NCBI GenBank assembly: GCA_007130855.1
Contig: SLRS01000281.1
Coordinates: 1 to 39,663, forward strand
Reading direction: 5' to 3'
Length of the DNA stretch: 39,663 nt
Source: Trueperaceae bacterium
GTDB lineage: Bacteria; Deinococcota; Deinococci; Deinococcales; Trueperaceae
Shown: positions 11,997-20,414 of the stretch, in pieces
How positions within the stretch are numbered: position 1 is the first letter of the stretch
How the letters are laid out: each line of letters opens with the position of its first letter
The notes under the pieces: generated by a model
The model's input: the letters and a program-made list of their open reading frames with translations, nothing else
Database searches by the model: none
What the model was told of the DNA's origin: nothing
Position numbers and translations under genes: made by a program

Positions 11997-13465
11997 TGTC
12001 CGTGCTGTTGGTGCTGCTGCCGCTGGTCGTGGCGAGCGTCTTGCTGTTCACGCGCACGGTGCGCAGCGCGCGGGTGATCGCCTGGATCGGCGCGCTGGCC
12101 GCCTTCGTGACCGCCTCGCTGCTCTCGGGCAGCGCGAGCGTGCAGATCCCCTGGATCCCCGGCGTGGGCGCCTACATCGCCTTCGATCCCGGCCAGGCCG
12201 GCGGCGTGCTGGCGCTGATCGCCAGCCTGGTGATGCTGCCCACCGTGCTGTGGGCCTCGCTGCGCGTCGAGACCGACACCGGCCGCTTCCTGGCCGCCCT
12301 GTTCGCGATGTGGGGCGGACTGATGGGCCTGTTCCTGGCGCGTGACCTGGTCTTGTTCTACGTGTTCTGGGAGTTCACGCTGCTGCCGTCGCTGGTGCTG
12401 CTGGGCGGCTGGGGACTCGCCCAGCGGCGCCAGGCGCTGCTCAAGTACCTGCTCTACGCGATCGCCGGTTCGTTCGCCATGCTCCTCACCGTGGCCGCCA
12501 TCCGGCCGCTGGCGGGCGCCGAGAGCTACCTCTTCGACGACCTGCTCGCGGCCACGGCGAACCTCGACGGGCTGACCCAGACCTGGCTGTTCGCCGGCTT
12601 CGCGCTGGCGTTCGCGGTGAAGTTGCCGCTGTTCCCGCTCCACCACTGGCTGATCGACTTCCACGAGCAGAACCATCCGTCGGGTGCCGCCGACGTCGCC
12701 GGCACGCTCTACAAGGTCGGTGGCTTCGGCCTGTTCGCCTGGGCGCTGCCGCTCCTGCCCGAGGGCGCGCGCCAGGCGGCGCCGCTGCTGCTGGCCCTGG
12801 GCGCGTTCACCGCCACCTATGGGGCCGTGATCGCCGCGCGGCAGCACCACCTGAAGCGACTCCTGGCCTACGCCTCGCTGTCGCACATGGGCCTGGTGGC
12901 CGTGGGGCTGTTCGGCCTCCACCTGGCCGGGCTGTCGGGCGCCATGTACCTGCTGGGCGCGCAGATGGTCACCACCGGCGGGATGTTCTTGCTGTCGGGC
13001 ATGCTCCACGCGCGCCGTGGCAGCTTCGACACCGGCTCCTACGGCGGCATGGCGGCGTCGGCCCCGGCGCTGGCTGCGGTGACGCTGCTGGTGCTGTTCG
13101 CGAGCATCGGCGTGCCGGGCCTGGCGAACTTCCCGGGCGAGTTCCTGGCGCTGCTGGGGGCCTTCCAGGCGAGTAGCGCGGCCGGCGTCCTGGCGGTGAT
13201 CGCCGTGATCGCCGCGGGCGTGTACGGCGTCAACCTCTACCAGCGCCTCTACCAGGGTCCCGAGCCGACGCCCGTGGCCGACCTGCGGCCGCTGGAGGTG
13301 GTGGTGCTCGCGCCGATCGTCGCCGCCACGCTCTGGCTGGGCCTGGCCCCGGCCCCGCAGCTGCGCACCTTCGAGGCCGACGCCACGGTGACCATCACCC
13401 AGCTCCAGCAAGCCGGGGCGCCGCCCGCTGCGCCGCCGGTCGCGCTCGGGGAGGTGCGGCGATGA
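11993..13465 (+). CDS. nuoM: NADH-quinone oxidoreductase subunit M (antiporter-like)
   Basis: NuoM is the middle antiporter-like proton pump of complex I. The 490-residue protein has the family motifs FYVFWEFTLLPSLVLLGGWG, LPLFPLHHWLIDFHEQNHPS and HLKRLLAYASLSHMGLV. Two ATG codons overlap the nuoL stop (11993 and 11996); the first is used here, but either could start the protein. The C-terminus is a soluble Ala/Pro-rich tail of about 30 residues. The stop overlaps the nuoN ATG. Confidence 0.97.
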   Translation: MMSVLLVLLPLVVASVLLFTRTVRSARVIAWIGALAAFVTASLLSGSASVQIPWIPGVGAYIAFDPGQAGGVLALIASLVMLPTVLWASLRVETDTGRFLAALFAMWGGLMGLFLARDLVLFYVFWEFTLLPSLVLLGGWGLAQRRQALLKYLLYAIAGSFAMLLTVAAIRPLAGAESYLFDDLLAATANLDGLTQTWLFAGFALAFAVKLPLFPLHHWLIDFHEQNHPSGAADVAGTLYKVGGFGLFAWALPLLPEGARQAAPLLLALGAFTATYGAVIAARQHHLKRLLAYASLSHMGLVAVGLFGLHLAGLSGAMYLLGAQMVTTGGMFLLSGMLHARRGSFDTGSYGGMAASAPALAAVTLLVLFASIGVPGLANFPGEFLALLGAFQASSAAGVLAVIAVIAAGVYGVNLYQRLYQGPEPTPVADLRPLEVVVLAPIVAATLWLGLAPAPQLRTFEADATVTITQLQQAGAPPAAPPVALGEVRR

Positions 13466-14964
13466 CGCTGCTGCCCGAGGGCTTCATCGTCTGGAGCGTG
13501 CTCGCCCCGGCGCTGTTCCTGCTCGGCTTCGCGCTGCTCACGCTGCTGCTCGGGGTGTTCCAGCGCGATCGCGGCTTCGTGGCCGCGGTCGCGCTGACCG
13601 GCATCGCCGGAGCAGCGGTGTTCGCCCTGCACTTCCTGATGGAGGCGCAACGCGGCAGCGCCGAGTCGGGCTTCGGGTTGCGCTACCTGGCCGACGCGCA
13701 CGCCAGCGCCTTCACGCTGGTCATCCTGCTCGGTACCGCCCTGGCGGTGCTGGTGGGCCAGGGGACGCTCGAGCGCCTCGATCTCGACCACCCCGAGTAC
13801 TTCCCGCTGCTGCTGCTCTCCGCCACCGGAGCGGTGGTGATGGTCTCGGCCGGCGATCTCATCACGCTCCTGCTGGGGCTCGAGATCATGTCGCTCGCGG
13901 TCTACGTGCTGGCCGCCTGGCGCAGCGACGTCCGGCAGAGCCAGGAGGCCGGGCTCAAGTACTTCCTGCTCGGCTCCTTCGCCTCGGCGCTGTTCATCTA
14001 CGGGATCGCGCTCACCTACGGCGCCGGCGGACACTTCGACTACGCCAGCCTGATGGCGGTCTTCGCCGCCACCGGCTTCGAGGCGCACATCACGGCGCTG
14101 CTAGGCGCGGTCCTGATCATCGCCGGCCTCGGCTTCAAGGTCGCCTTCGTGCCCTTCCACCAGTGGGCTCCGGACGTCTACACGGGCGCACCGACGCCGG
14201 TGACGACGTTCATGGCGGTGGTGGTCAAGACGGCCGCCTTCGGGGCGTTACTGCGCGTTGCCGCGACGATCTTCGCCGGCCTCGAGGCGGGCGCCCTCGG
14301 TGCCATCTTGCCCGGCGTGCTCGTCGTGCTGATCGGCGCCACGTTGGTGGTGGGCAACCTCGGCGCGCTGTTGCAGGCGGGCGTCAAGCGCATGCTGGCG
14401 TACTCCGCCGTCGCGCACGCCGGCTACCTCGGACTCGCCGTGGTCGCCGCGGGCGCGGACGGCATGGCCGCCGCCGGCTTCTACCTGGCTGCCTACACGC
14501 TCATGACCGCGGGGGCGTTCGCGGTGCTCACCCAGGTCATGGACGACGACGACCGCGGCGACACCATCGAGCACTTCGCGGGGCTCGGGCGCCGGCGTCC
14601 GTGGCTCGCAGCGGCGATGGCCGTGTGTCTCTTGAGCCTCGCGGGGATCCCTCCGTTCGCGGGCTTCATCGGCAAGGTGCTGGTGATCCAGGCCGCCATC
14701 ACGGCCGGTCACGTGGTCCTGGCGGTGCTGGCCGTCGTCACCAGCGTGGTGGCGGTCGTGTACTACGCGCGCGTGGTGGTGGCGATGTACTTCCGCGAGC
14801 AGAGCAGCGCCGCACGCCTGCCGGAGCGCCCGGCCTCGCGCTCCGTGGACGTCGCCATCGGCATCGCCGCGGTCGGTACGCTGCTGCTGGGCCTGCTGCC
14901 GGGGCTGTGGTACACGCTCCTGGAGCAGGGGCAGAACCTGTTGGTGTTCGTGTCGTCGCCTTGA
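13462..14964 (+). CDS. nuoN: NADH-quinone oxidoreductase subunit N (antiporter-like)
   Basis: NuoN is the antiporter-like proton pump next to NuoK. The 500-residue protein shows GLEIMSLAVYVLAAW, KVAFVPFHQWAPDVYTGAPT and GVKRMLAYSAVAHAGYLGL, all expected for the family. ATG 13462 overlaps the nuoM stop. This is the last gene of the operon: no plus-strand gene follows for about 450 bases, and the next gene is convergent. Confidence 0.97.
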   Translation: MTLLPEGFIVWSVLAPALFLLGFALLTLLLGVFQRDRGFVAAVALTGIAGAAVFALHFLMEAQRGSAESGFGLRYLADAHASAFTLVILLGTALAVLVGQGTLERLDLDHPEYFPLLLLSATGAVVMVSAGDLITLLLGLEIMSLAVYVLAAWRSDVRQSQEAGLKYFLLGSFASALFIYGIALTYGAGGHFDYASLMAVFAATGFEAHITALLGAVLIIAGLGFKVAFVPFHQWAPDVYTGAPTPVTTFMAVVVKTAAFGALLRVAATIFAGLEAGALGAILPGVLVVLIGATLVVGNLGALLQAGVKRMLAYSAVAHAGYLGLAVVAAGADGMAAAGFYLAAYTLMTAGAFAVLTQVMDDDDRGDTIEHFAGLGRRRPWLAAAMAVCLLSLAGIPPFAGFIGKVLVIQAAITAGHVVLAVLAVVTSVVAVVYYARVVVAMYFREQSSAARLPERPASRSVDVAIGIAAVGTLLLGLLPGLWYTLLEQGQNLLVFVSSP

Positions 14965-15018
14965 GCTCGGTGCCGCGAGCCGGCCGGGTGGACCGGTGGC
15001 GGGGCGCTGGCTGAACGT

Positions 15019-15035
15019 CGGCCGGGCGCCGGCTG
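15019..15035. terminator. Terminator-like hairpin between nuoN and the rhodanese gene
   Basis: CGGCCGG and CCGGCTG (one G-U pair) close a GCG loop in the 80-base gap between two converging genes. No T-run follows on either strand, so the evidence is structural and positional only. Confidence 0.4.
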
Positions 15036-15044
15036 GGCGTCGGC

Positions 15045-15371
15045 TCAACCTTCCTCGACCGGGAGTCCGTGCGCCTCCCACGCGAGGATGCCGCCGGCCA
15101 AGTTGACGGCGTCGTAGTCGTGCTCGCGGAGGAAGGCCGTCACGCGGCCCGAGCGGGCGCCGCTGCGGCAGCTGACCACGATCGGCCGGTCCCTCGGCAA
15201 GGCCGCCTCGTAGGTCTCGAGGAAGCTCGACAACGGCAGGGCCGCGGCGCCAGGGATGCGCTTGTGCCTGAGCTCGTCGATCTCGCGCACGTCGACGTGG
15301 TGCGCGCCGGCCTCGATGCGCGCCTGGGCCTGGTGCGGATCGACTTCGGGTATCTCGGCAGGCGTGTGCAT
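15045..15371 (-). CDS. Single-domain rhodanese-like sulfurtransferase
   Basis: This 108-residue protein is one rhodanese domain of the GlpE/PspE size class. It contains VDVREIDELRHKRIPGAAAL near residues 26-45 and the active-site loop CRSGARS with the catalytic cysteine at C68. Such enzymes move sulfane sulfur to thiophilic acceptors; the acceptor cannot be told here. No signal peptide is visible, so it is probably cytoplasmic. It converges on nuoN and diverges from the DinB-like gene. A TAGCAT box five bases before the ATG suggests a leaderless transcript and supports this start. Confidence 0.9.
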   Translation of the reverse strand: MHTPAEIPEVDPHQAQARIEAGAHHVDVREIDELRHKRIPGAAALPLSSFLETYEAALPRDRPIVVSCRSGARSGRVTAFLREHDYDAVNLAGGILAWEAHGLPVEEG

Positions 15372-15376
15372 GGGTC

Positions 15377-15382
15377 ATGCTA
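15377..15382 (-). promoter_or_regulatory. -10 box of the rhodanese gene (leaderless)
   Basis: TAGCAT on the minus strand lies five bases before the ATG at 15371. No -35 box is evident. Confidence 0.55.
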
Positions 15383-15400
15383 CGCCCACCACGGCATTGG

Positions 15401-15406
15401 TACGGT
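15401..15406 (+). promoter_or_regulatory. -10 box of the DinB-like gene (leaderless)
   Basis: TACGGT lies seven bases before the GTG at 15414. It is back to back with the rhodanese -10 box. Confidence 0.45.
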
Positions 15407-15413
15407 GGCGTGC

Positions 15414-15917
15414 GTGGACCCCTACCTGCAGCGCATCCTCGATCGCCTGGGCCCGCTCGACCCGATCGACGTGCTCGGCGCCACGCCCACCATCCTGGCC
15501 GACCTCGCCGAGCGCTTCGGCGAGCGCGACTGGAACACGAGCCAGGCGGTCGGGAAATGGCCTGCGCGCACCATCCTGGCGCACCTCGCCGATACCGAGC
15601 TCGGGCTCGCCTTCCGCTTCAGGCAGGCGGTCAGCGTGCCTGCCGGCGATCCGCCGCATGCGGTACAGCCGTTCGACCACGACGCCTGGGCCGAGCGCAG
15701 CGGCCGTGCCGACCCGTGGCTCGCGCTCGAGGCATTTCGCGCCCTGCGGGCCTGGAACCTGACGCTCTTCAGCGGCTTCTCGCTCGACGACTGGGGCCGC
15801 GACGTGTTCCATCACGAGCGCGGCTTCGAGAGCGTCGACACCATGGTGCGGTTCCTCGCGGGCCACGACCTGCACCACCTCGATCAGCTCCAGGCGATCG
15901 CCCGCGGCGGCGGTTGA
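15414..15917 (+). CDS. DinB/YfiT-like four-helix putative metal-dependent protein
   Basis: The 167-residue product resembles the DinB superfamily (DinB_2/YfiT type), which usually binds a divalent metal with three histidines. Candidate ligands are the histidine in TILAHLADTE near residue 60 and the histidines in GHDLHHLDQLQAI near the C-terminus. Members include thiol-dependent transferases and uncharacterised damage-inducible proteins, so the substrate is unknown. I chose GTG 15414 because a TACGGT box sits seven bases upstream and the protein then begins MDPYLQRILDRL. An in-frame GTG at 15405 is possible but overlaps that box. Confidence 0.8.
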   Translation: MDPYLQRILDRLGPLDPIDVLGATPTILADLAERFGERDWNTSQAVGKWPARTILAHLADTELGLAFRFRQAVSVPAGDPPHAVQPFDHDAWAERSGRADPWLALEAFRALRAWNLTLFSGFSLDDWGRDVFHHERGFESVDTMVRFLAGHDLHHLDQLQAIARGGG

Positions 15918-15934
15918 GCGCCGGGCTTCCGTGG

Positions 15935-15940
15935 TAGAAC
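15935..15940 (+). promoter_or_regulatory. -10 box of ndk (leaderless)
   Basis: TAGAAC ends seven bases before the ndk ATG at 15948. Confidence 0.5.
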
Positions 15941-15947
15941 ACGCCTC

Positions 15948-16370
15948 ATGGCAACCGAACGCACCTTTGCGATGGTCAAACCCGACGGCGTCGTGCGTGG
16001 CTTGATCGGGACCATCGTCTCCCGCATCGAGGCCAAGGGCTACCGGATCGTCGCCATGAAGCGCATGCGCATCCCGCGCGAGCTGGCCGAACGCCACTAC
16101 GGCGAGCACCAGGGCAAGCCCTTCTTCGAGCCGCTCGTGGCCTTCATCACCAGCGGTCCGGTGGTGGCCATGGTCCTCGAGGGCGAGAACGCCATCGCCG
16201 GCTGGCGCGCCATGATGGGAGCCACCAACCCCGCGGACGCCGCGGTCGGCACCATCCGTGGTGACTTCGCCACGACCATCGACGAGAACGTGGCACACGG
16301 TTCGGATGCTCCGGCGACGGCCCGGCGCGAGATCGAGATCTTCTTCGGCGAGGACGGCCCGCTCGACTGA
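15948..16370 (+). CDS. ndk: Nucleoside diphosphate kinase
   Basis: Ndk transfers the gamma-phosphate of ATP to nucleoside diphosphates through a phosphohistidine. The 140-residue protein has the usual length and motifs: [15 protein letters not shown] at the N-terminus, and [20 protein letters not shown] with catalytic H117. No Shine-Dalgarno sequence is seen. The TAGAAC box seven bases upstream suggests that the transcript begins at or next to the ATG. The gene is probably monocistronic, with a possible hairpin at 16390-16410 after it. Confidence 0.97.
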   Translation: MATERTFAMVKPDGVVRGLIGTIVSRIEAKGYRIVAMKRMRIPRELAERHYGEHQGKPFFEPLVAFITSGPVVAMVLEGENAIAGWRAMMGATNPADAAVGTIRGDFATTIDENVAHGSDAPATARREIEIFFGEDGPLD

Positions 16371-16389
16371 TCGAGCGTCGCGGCGAGCA

Positions 16390-16410
16390 CGCCGGCGCGG
16401 CCACCCGGCG
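16390..16410 (+). terminator. Weak terminator-like hairpin after ndk
   Basis: CGCCGG and CCGGCG flank a 9-base loop 20 bases after the ndk stop. No T-run follows, so this is a weak candidate. Confidence 0.3.
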
Positions 16411-16430
16411 AAGGGCGGGCGCACCGTTGG

Positions 16431-16436
16431 TAGCAT
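16431..16436 (+). promoter_or_regulatory. -10 box of the aminotransferase gene
   Basis: TAGCAT preceded by TTGG lies 42 bases before the ATG. The resulting short leader of about 36 bases carries GAGGTGAGG directly before the start. This unit therefore appears to have a leader, unlike most of its neighbours. Confidence 0.45.
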
Positions 16437-16478
16437 GGCGGGCGGACGGTGCAGAGCCGTTCCCGAGTGAGGTGAGGC

Positions 16479-17633
16479 ATGTCCGGACTCTCGCAGCGTA
16501 TCCAGGCACTCAAGGTCGCCTCGACGATCGCGTTCAACGCCAAGGCGCTCGAACTCAAGCGCGCCGGTGTCGACGTCATCGCGATGACGGCCGGCGAGCC
16601 CGACTTCCAGCCGCCGGCGCACGTGCTCGAGGCCGCCGTCGAGGCGGTCCGCCTGGGCCTCACGAAGTACACCGCCTCCGAGGGCACCCGCGACCTGCGC
16701 GACGCCATCGCCGCCAAGCACGCGCGCGAGAACGCGCTGCACTACGGCGCCGACCAGGTCGTGGTCTCCACCGGTGGCAAGCAAGTGCTCTACAACGCCT
16801 TCATGGCGCTGCTCGAGCCGGGCGACGAGGTGATCGTGCCGGCGCCCTATTGGGTGACCTACCCGGCCCAGATCGAGCTCGCGGGCGGTGTGACCGTCGC
16901 CGTGCCCACGAGCGCGGGCGACGGCTTCGTGCCCGATCCCGAGCGCGTCGCCGCCGCCATCACGCCGCGCACCAAGGCGATCTTGCTCAACTCACCCAAC
17001 AACCCTACCGGCGCGGTGTACCCCGAGGCCGTGCTCCAGGCGATCGCGGACCTGGCGGAGAGCCACGACCTGTGGCTCGTCACCGACGAGCTCTACGAGC
17101 ACATCGTCTACGAGGGCGCCTTCACGCCCGTCGCGCGCTACTACCCCGAACGCACCCTGCTCGTCCACGGCGCCAGCAAGGGCTACGCGCTCACGGGCTG
17201 GCGCATCGGCTGGGGCTGCGGACCGCAGCGGTTGATCGCGGCGATGGGCAAGCTGCAGGGGCAGGTCACCAGCAATGCCAATGCCGTGGCCCAGTACGCG
17301 ACCCAGGTGGCGCTGACCGAGGTCGAGCGCACCGCGCAGTTCCAGTCGATGACGCGCGGGGCGTATCGCGAGCGTCGCGACGTCATCGTGCGCGGCCTCA
17401 ATGCGCTGGGCCTGCGCACCCCGGTGCCGCAGGGCGCCTTCTACGTGATGAGCGACATCAGCCCGATCCACGCCGACGAGAACGTCGCCGCCATCAGGCT
17501 GCTCGAGCAGGCTCACGTGGCGGTGGTCCCGGGCACCGACTTCGCCGCGCCTGGCTTCGCGCGCCTCTCCTACGCCTGCTCCATGGAGCAGATCGAGACC
17601 GCCTTGACGCGCATCGAGGGGCTGCTGGCGTGA
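16479..17633 (+). CDS. PLP-dependent class I aminotransferase (aspartate aminotransferase type)
   Basis: The 384-residue fold-type I enzyme resembles the thermophilic-type (class I-beta) aspartate aminotransferases. Visible are MTAGEPDF (36-43), TGGKQVLYNA, the PYWVTYP substrate-site segment, NSPNNPTGA (171-179), TDELYEHIVY (202-211) and the PLP-binding K234 in GASKGYALTGWRIGWG. It most likely exchanges amino groups between aspartate/glutamate and 2-oxo acids; prephenate or aromatic activity cannot be excluded. A GAGGTGAGG ribosome binding site precedes the ATG. The stop overlaps the GTG of the OsmC gene, implying co-expression. Confidence 0.93.
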   Translation: MSGLSQRIQALKVASTIAFNAKALELKRAGVDVIAMTAGEPDFQPPAHVLEAAVEAVRLGLTKYTASEGTRDLRDAIAAKHARENALHYGADQVVVSTGGKQVLYNAFMALLEPGDEVIVPAPYWVTYPAQIELAGGVTVAVPTSAGDGFVPDPERVAAAITPRTKAILLNSPNNPTGAVYPEAVLQAIADLAESHDLWLVTDELYEHIVYEGAFTPVARYYPERTLLVHGASKGYALTGWRIGWGCGPQRLIAAMGKLQGQVTSNANAVAQYATQVALTEVERTAQFQSMTRGAYRERRDVIVRGLNALGLRTPVPQGAFYVMSDISPIHADENVAAIRLLEQAHVAVVPGTDFAAPGFARLSYACSMEQIETALTRIEGLLA

Positions 17634-18049
17634 GCGACGACGACGCGCGCATCGTCGCTCGCACCGAGCGTGGCAGCTTCGAGACGACGATCGGCATGCG
17701 CGGACACCGCTTGGTCGCCGATGAGCCGCTGGCGCTCGGCGGCACCGATCTGGGCCCCACACCGAGCGAGCTGGTGGCCGCGGCGTTGGCCGCTTGCACC
17801 ACGATCACGTTGCGCATGTACGCCGACCGCAAGGCCTGGCCGCTGGAGGCGGTGGAGGTCGGCGTGGGCCGACGCATCGAGGTCGGCGCCGGCGGCAGCC
17901 GCGCGGCGCCGCGCTACCTGCGCACCCTCAAGCTCACGGGTCCGCTGGACGAGAGCCAGATCGCGCGCCTGCTGCAGATCGCCGACCGCTGCCCGGTGCA
18001 TCGGCAGCTCACGGGGGGTACCGAGGTGACGACCGAGCTGATGGGCTGA
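17630..18049 (+). CDS. OsmC/Ohr-family protein
   Basis: The 139-residue protein matches the OsmC-like family of small thiol-dependent peroxidases. It has the two expected cysteines, C56 in AALAACTTITLRMYADRK and C121 in ADRCPVHRQL. It is closer to the YhfA-like OsmC branch than to Ohr by overall look; this is a judgement without alignment. It probably detoxifies organic peroxides in the cytoplasm, which suits an oxidative-stress-tolerant organism. GTG 17630 overlaps the aminotransferase stop (GTGA), so the two are likely coupled. Confidence 0.85.
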   Translation: MSDDDARIVARTERGSFETTIGMRGHRLVADEPLALGGTDLGPTPSELVAAALAACTTITLRMYADRKAWPLEAVEVGVGRRIEVGAGGSRAAPRYLRTLKLTGPLDESQIARLLQIADRCPVHRQLTGGTEVTTELMG

Positions 18050-18074
18050 GCGCCTGGAGGCCATGCGAGCGCGT

Positions 18075-18080
18075 TAGCAT
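18075..18080 (+). promoter_or_regulatory. -10 box of the AMP nucleosidase gene (leaderless)
   Basis: TAGCAT ends five bases before the ATG at 18086. Confidence 0.5.
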
Positions 18081-18085
18081 GGCGC

Positions 18086-18994
18086 ATGAGCGACCGCGAC
18101 GACGACCGCGACGGAACGCGAGCGTCCTCGGCTGGCGAGGTTTTGGGGGAGGAGACGCCGCTGGCCGCGGTGCCGATGCCGGCGCCGGCCTCCGGCGCGT
18201 CCAACCACATCTACGCCAACCCCGAGAAGTGGCGCATCGGCCGCGAGTTCCTGTCGCGCTACACCGGCACCGAGCCGGAGGCCTTCCAGAAGCAGATCGT
18301 CCTGACGAACTTCGGCCACTACCTGGAGCGCTTCGTGGCGATCGCCGGCGACGCGACGCGCACGCAGGGCTCGGCCATGACCGCCGCGCACTCCGAGCAG
18401 CTCGGTGTCTCGATCATCGACTTCTCGATCGGCTCACCCGTCGCGGCATTGATCATCGAAGTCCTCGCCACCGCCGATCCGAAGGCGACCTTGTTCCTGG
18501 GGATCTGCGGCGGGCTGCACCGCTCGCTCGAGGTCGGCGACTTCGTCCTGCCGACGGCGGCCATCCGCGACGAGGGTGCCTCGAAGCACTTCATGCCGGC
18601 GCAGGTGCCGGCGCTGCCGACGTTCAAGATCCAGAAGTTCGTCTCGCAGATCGTCCTCGAGCGTGGGCTCGACTACCGTACCGGCGTGGTGCACACCACC
18701 GACTACCGCTTCTGGGAGTTCAACGAGCGGTTCAAGGAGCAGCTCTACGAGGAGCGCGCGCTGGCGATCGACATGGAGTCCGCGACGCTGTTCTCGGTCG
18801 GGTTCGCCAGCAAGGTGCCGATCGGAGCCCTGCTGCTCGTCTCCGACCTGCCGCTGCGCGAGGGCGGGATGAAGACGCGCGAGAGCGCCCGGGCGGTGTT
18901 CCGTCGTTTCGCCGATCGCCACATCGAGATCGGCGTGGAGGCCATGAGCCAGATCGCCGAGCGTGGCGAGCACATCCGCCACTACCGCTGGTGA
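18086..18994 (+). CDS. amn: AMP nucleosidase, short form (nucleoside phosphorylase fold)
   Basis: The sequence strongly resembles the catalytic part of AMP nucleosidase, which splits AMP into adenine and ribose 5-phosphate. Characteristic stretches are GDATRTQGSAMTAAH, FLGICGGLHRSLEVGDFVLP, FMPAQVPALPTFKIQKF, YRTGVVHTTDYRFWEF and AIDMESATLFSVGFASKVP. At 302 residues it lacks the N-terminal regulatory domain of the E. coli enzyme (about 480 residues). The first 40 or so residues are acidic, then Ala/Pro-rich, and look disordered. TAGCAT five bases before the ATG supports this start. The end overlaps the GNAT gene. Confidence 0.85.
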   Translation: MSDRDDDRDGTRASSAGEVLGEETPLAAVPMPAPASGASNHIYANPEKWRIGREFLSRYTGTEPEAFQKQIVLTNFGHYLERFVAIAGDATRTQGSAMTAAHSEQLGVSIIDFSIGSPVAALIIEVLATADPKATLFLGICGGLHRSLEVGDFVLPTAAIRDEGASKHFMPAQVPALPTFKIQKFVSQIVLERGLDYRTGVVHTTDYRFWEFNERFKEQLYEERALAIDMESATLFSVGFASKVPIGALLLVSDLPLREGGMKTRESARAVFRRFADRHIEIGVEAMSQIAERGEHIRHYRW

Positions 18995-19428
18995 CGAGCG
19001 TGACCTCGAGCGCAGGGCAGGGGGTCGTGTACGTCGAGCACCTCGAGGGCGTCGAGCCTGCGCACCTGAGCGGTTTCTTCGAGGGGTGGCGACATCCGCC
19101 CTCGCCCGCGACGCACCTCCGCCTGCTGCGCGGCTGCGACCACGTGGTGCTCGCGCTCGACGTGAGCAGCGCGCAGGTCGTGGGGTTCGTGACGGCGCTG
19201 TCCGATGGCGTCCTGAGCGCGTACCTGCCGCTGCTGGAGGTGCTGCCGGAGTACCGCGGCCGCGGGATCGGCTCGGCGCTGGTGCGGCGCGTGCTGCAGC
19301 GGCTGGAGGGCTTGTACATGGTCGCCGTCACGTGTGACGCCGAACTGCAGTCGTTCTACGCGCGCTTCGGGCTCGGGCCCGCCGTGGGCGCGAGCCGCCG
19401 CGATCACGCCCGGCAGTCGGGCACCTGA
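18991..19428 (+). CDS. GNAT-family N-acetyltransferase
   Basis: The 145-residue protein has the acetyl-CoA binding motif of GNAT enzymes, LPEYRGRGIGSALVRRVLQRL (the Q/RxxGxG/A core), preceded by the usual beta strands. The C-terminal motif FYARFGLGP ends the fold. The acceptor substrate is unknown. GTG 18991 overlaps the upstream TGA (GTGA), so it is probably translated together with the AMP nucleosidase. The next GTG at 19000 is an alternative start. Confidence 0.85.
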   Translation: MTSVTSSAGQGVVYVEHLEGVEPAHLSGFFEGWRHPPSPATHLRLLRGCDHVVLALDVSSAQVVGFVTALSDGVLSAYLPLLEVLPEYRGRGIGSALVRRVLQRLEGLYMVAVTCDAELQSFYARFGLGPAVGASRRDHARQSGT

Positions 19429-19444
19429 GGCGGCCGCGGTGACG

Positions 19445-19450
19445 TAGGCT
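19445..19450 (+). promoter_or_regulatory. -10 box of the EamA-type transporter gene (leaderless)
   Basis: TAGGCT ends eight bases before the ATG at 19459. Confidence 0.45.
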
Positions 19451-19458
19451 CGCTCGAC

Positions 19459-20364
19459 ATGCTGCACCTGCTCGGCGTCGGCGCCGCCGTCCTCATCTCC
19501 TTCTCCGCCATCTTCATCCGCTACGCCGACGTGTCGGTCTCGACGGCGGCATTCTTCCGTCCCGCCTACGCGTTGCCGTTGATCGCGCTGCTGTACCTGC
19601 TCACGCGCCGCCACGACACCCGGACCCGCCGCGAGCGCGTCTTCACGATCCTGGCCGGTGGGCTGATGGGGCTGTCGTTCACCCTCTGGAACTACTCGAT
19701 CGCGTACGTCGGAGCCGGCCTGGCGACGGTCCTCGGCAACACCCAGGTGGTGTTCGTGGGGCTGGTCGCCTGGCTCGTGTTCCGCGAGCGCCCGCCGGCC
19801 ATGACCGTCTTCGCCGTGCCGCTGGTGCTGGGCGGGGTGGTGCTGGCCACCGGCGTGGGCCGGCCCGACGCCTATGGCGCGGAGCCGCTCTTGGGCGTGC
19901 TGTACGGGGTGGTGAATGCGCTGGCCTACACCGCCTTCCTGCTGATCTTCCGGCGCACGGCCCGCGGCCTGGTGCGCCCCTCGGGCCCGCTGCTCGACGC
20001 CACCATCGGCGCCTTGATCGTCACCTTCGTGCTCGGCGTCGCCACCGATCCAGGCTTCGATCTGCGGCCCGTATGGCCGGCGCACGGCTGGCTGCTGGCG
20101 TTGGCGGTGGGATCGCAGACCATCGCCTGGTGGGGGATCCTGGCGGTCCTGCCGCGGCTGCGGGCGCTCGACACCTCGGTGATCCTGCTGGTACAACCCG
20201 GGCTGACCGTGGTGTGGGGCGGGCTCCTGTTCGCCGAGCGGCCTTCGCCGCTGCAGTGGACGGGCGTGGCCTCGATCCTCGGCGGCGTGGCGCTGGTGAT
20301 GCTGGCGAGCGCGCGCGAGCGAGCGCTCGGACGCCGCCTCGACGACGGCGCTCGCTCCGCGTGA
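19459..20364 (+). CDS. EamA/DMT-superfamily transporter
   Basis: The 301-residue protein has about ten hydrophobic helices arranged as two EamA repeats. Typical signatures are FIRYADVSVSTAAFFRPAYA in the first repeat, LGNTQVVFVGLVAWLVFRERP at its end, and VILLVQPGLTVVWGGLLFAERPSPLQWTG in the second. Members export amino acids or other metabolites across the cytoplasmic membrane; the substrate cannot be told. The short tail is basic. TAGGCT eight bases upstream suggests a leaderless mRNA. Confidence 0.9.
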   Translation: MLHLLGVGAAVLISFSAIFIRYADVSVSTAAFFRPAYALPLIALLYLLTRRHDTRTRRERVFTILAGGLMGLSFTLWNYSIAYVGAGLATVLGNTQVVFVGLVAWLVFRERPPAMTVFAVPLVLGGVVLATGVGRPDAYGAEPLLGVLYGVVNALAYTAFLLIFRRTARGLVRPSGPLLDATIGALIVTFVLGVATDPGFDLRPVWPAHGWLLALAVGSQTIAWWGILAVLPRLRALDTSVILLVQPGLTVVWGGLLFAERPSPLQWTGVASILGGVALVMLASARERALGRRLDDGARSA

Positions 20365-20402
20365 GGCCGCGCGATGATGCGACGCGTGTGGCGCGGCGCT
20401 GG

Positions 20403-20408
20403 TAGCGT
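20403..20408 (+). promoter_or_regulatory. -10 box of the lipoprotein gene (leaderless)
   Basis: TAGCGT ends six bases before the ATG at 20415. Confidence 0.45.
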
Positions 20409-20414
20409 GAGCGC

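Noticed and set aside
9903-13411. Long open frames opposite nuoL and nuoM
   Set aside because: Low-complexity His/Gln/Arg/Glu-rich products typical of reversed hydrophobic codons; the sense strand carries intact NuoL and NuoM.
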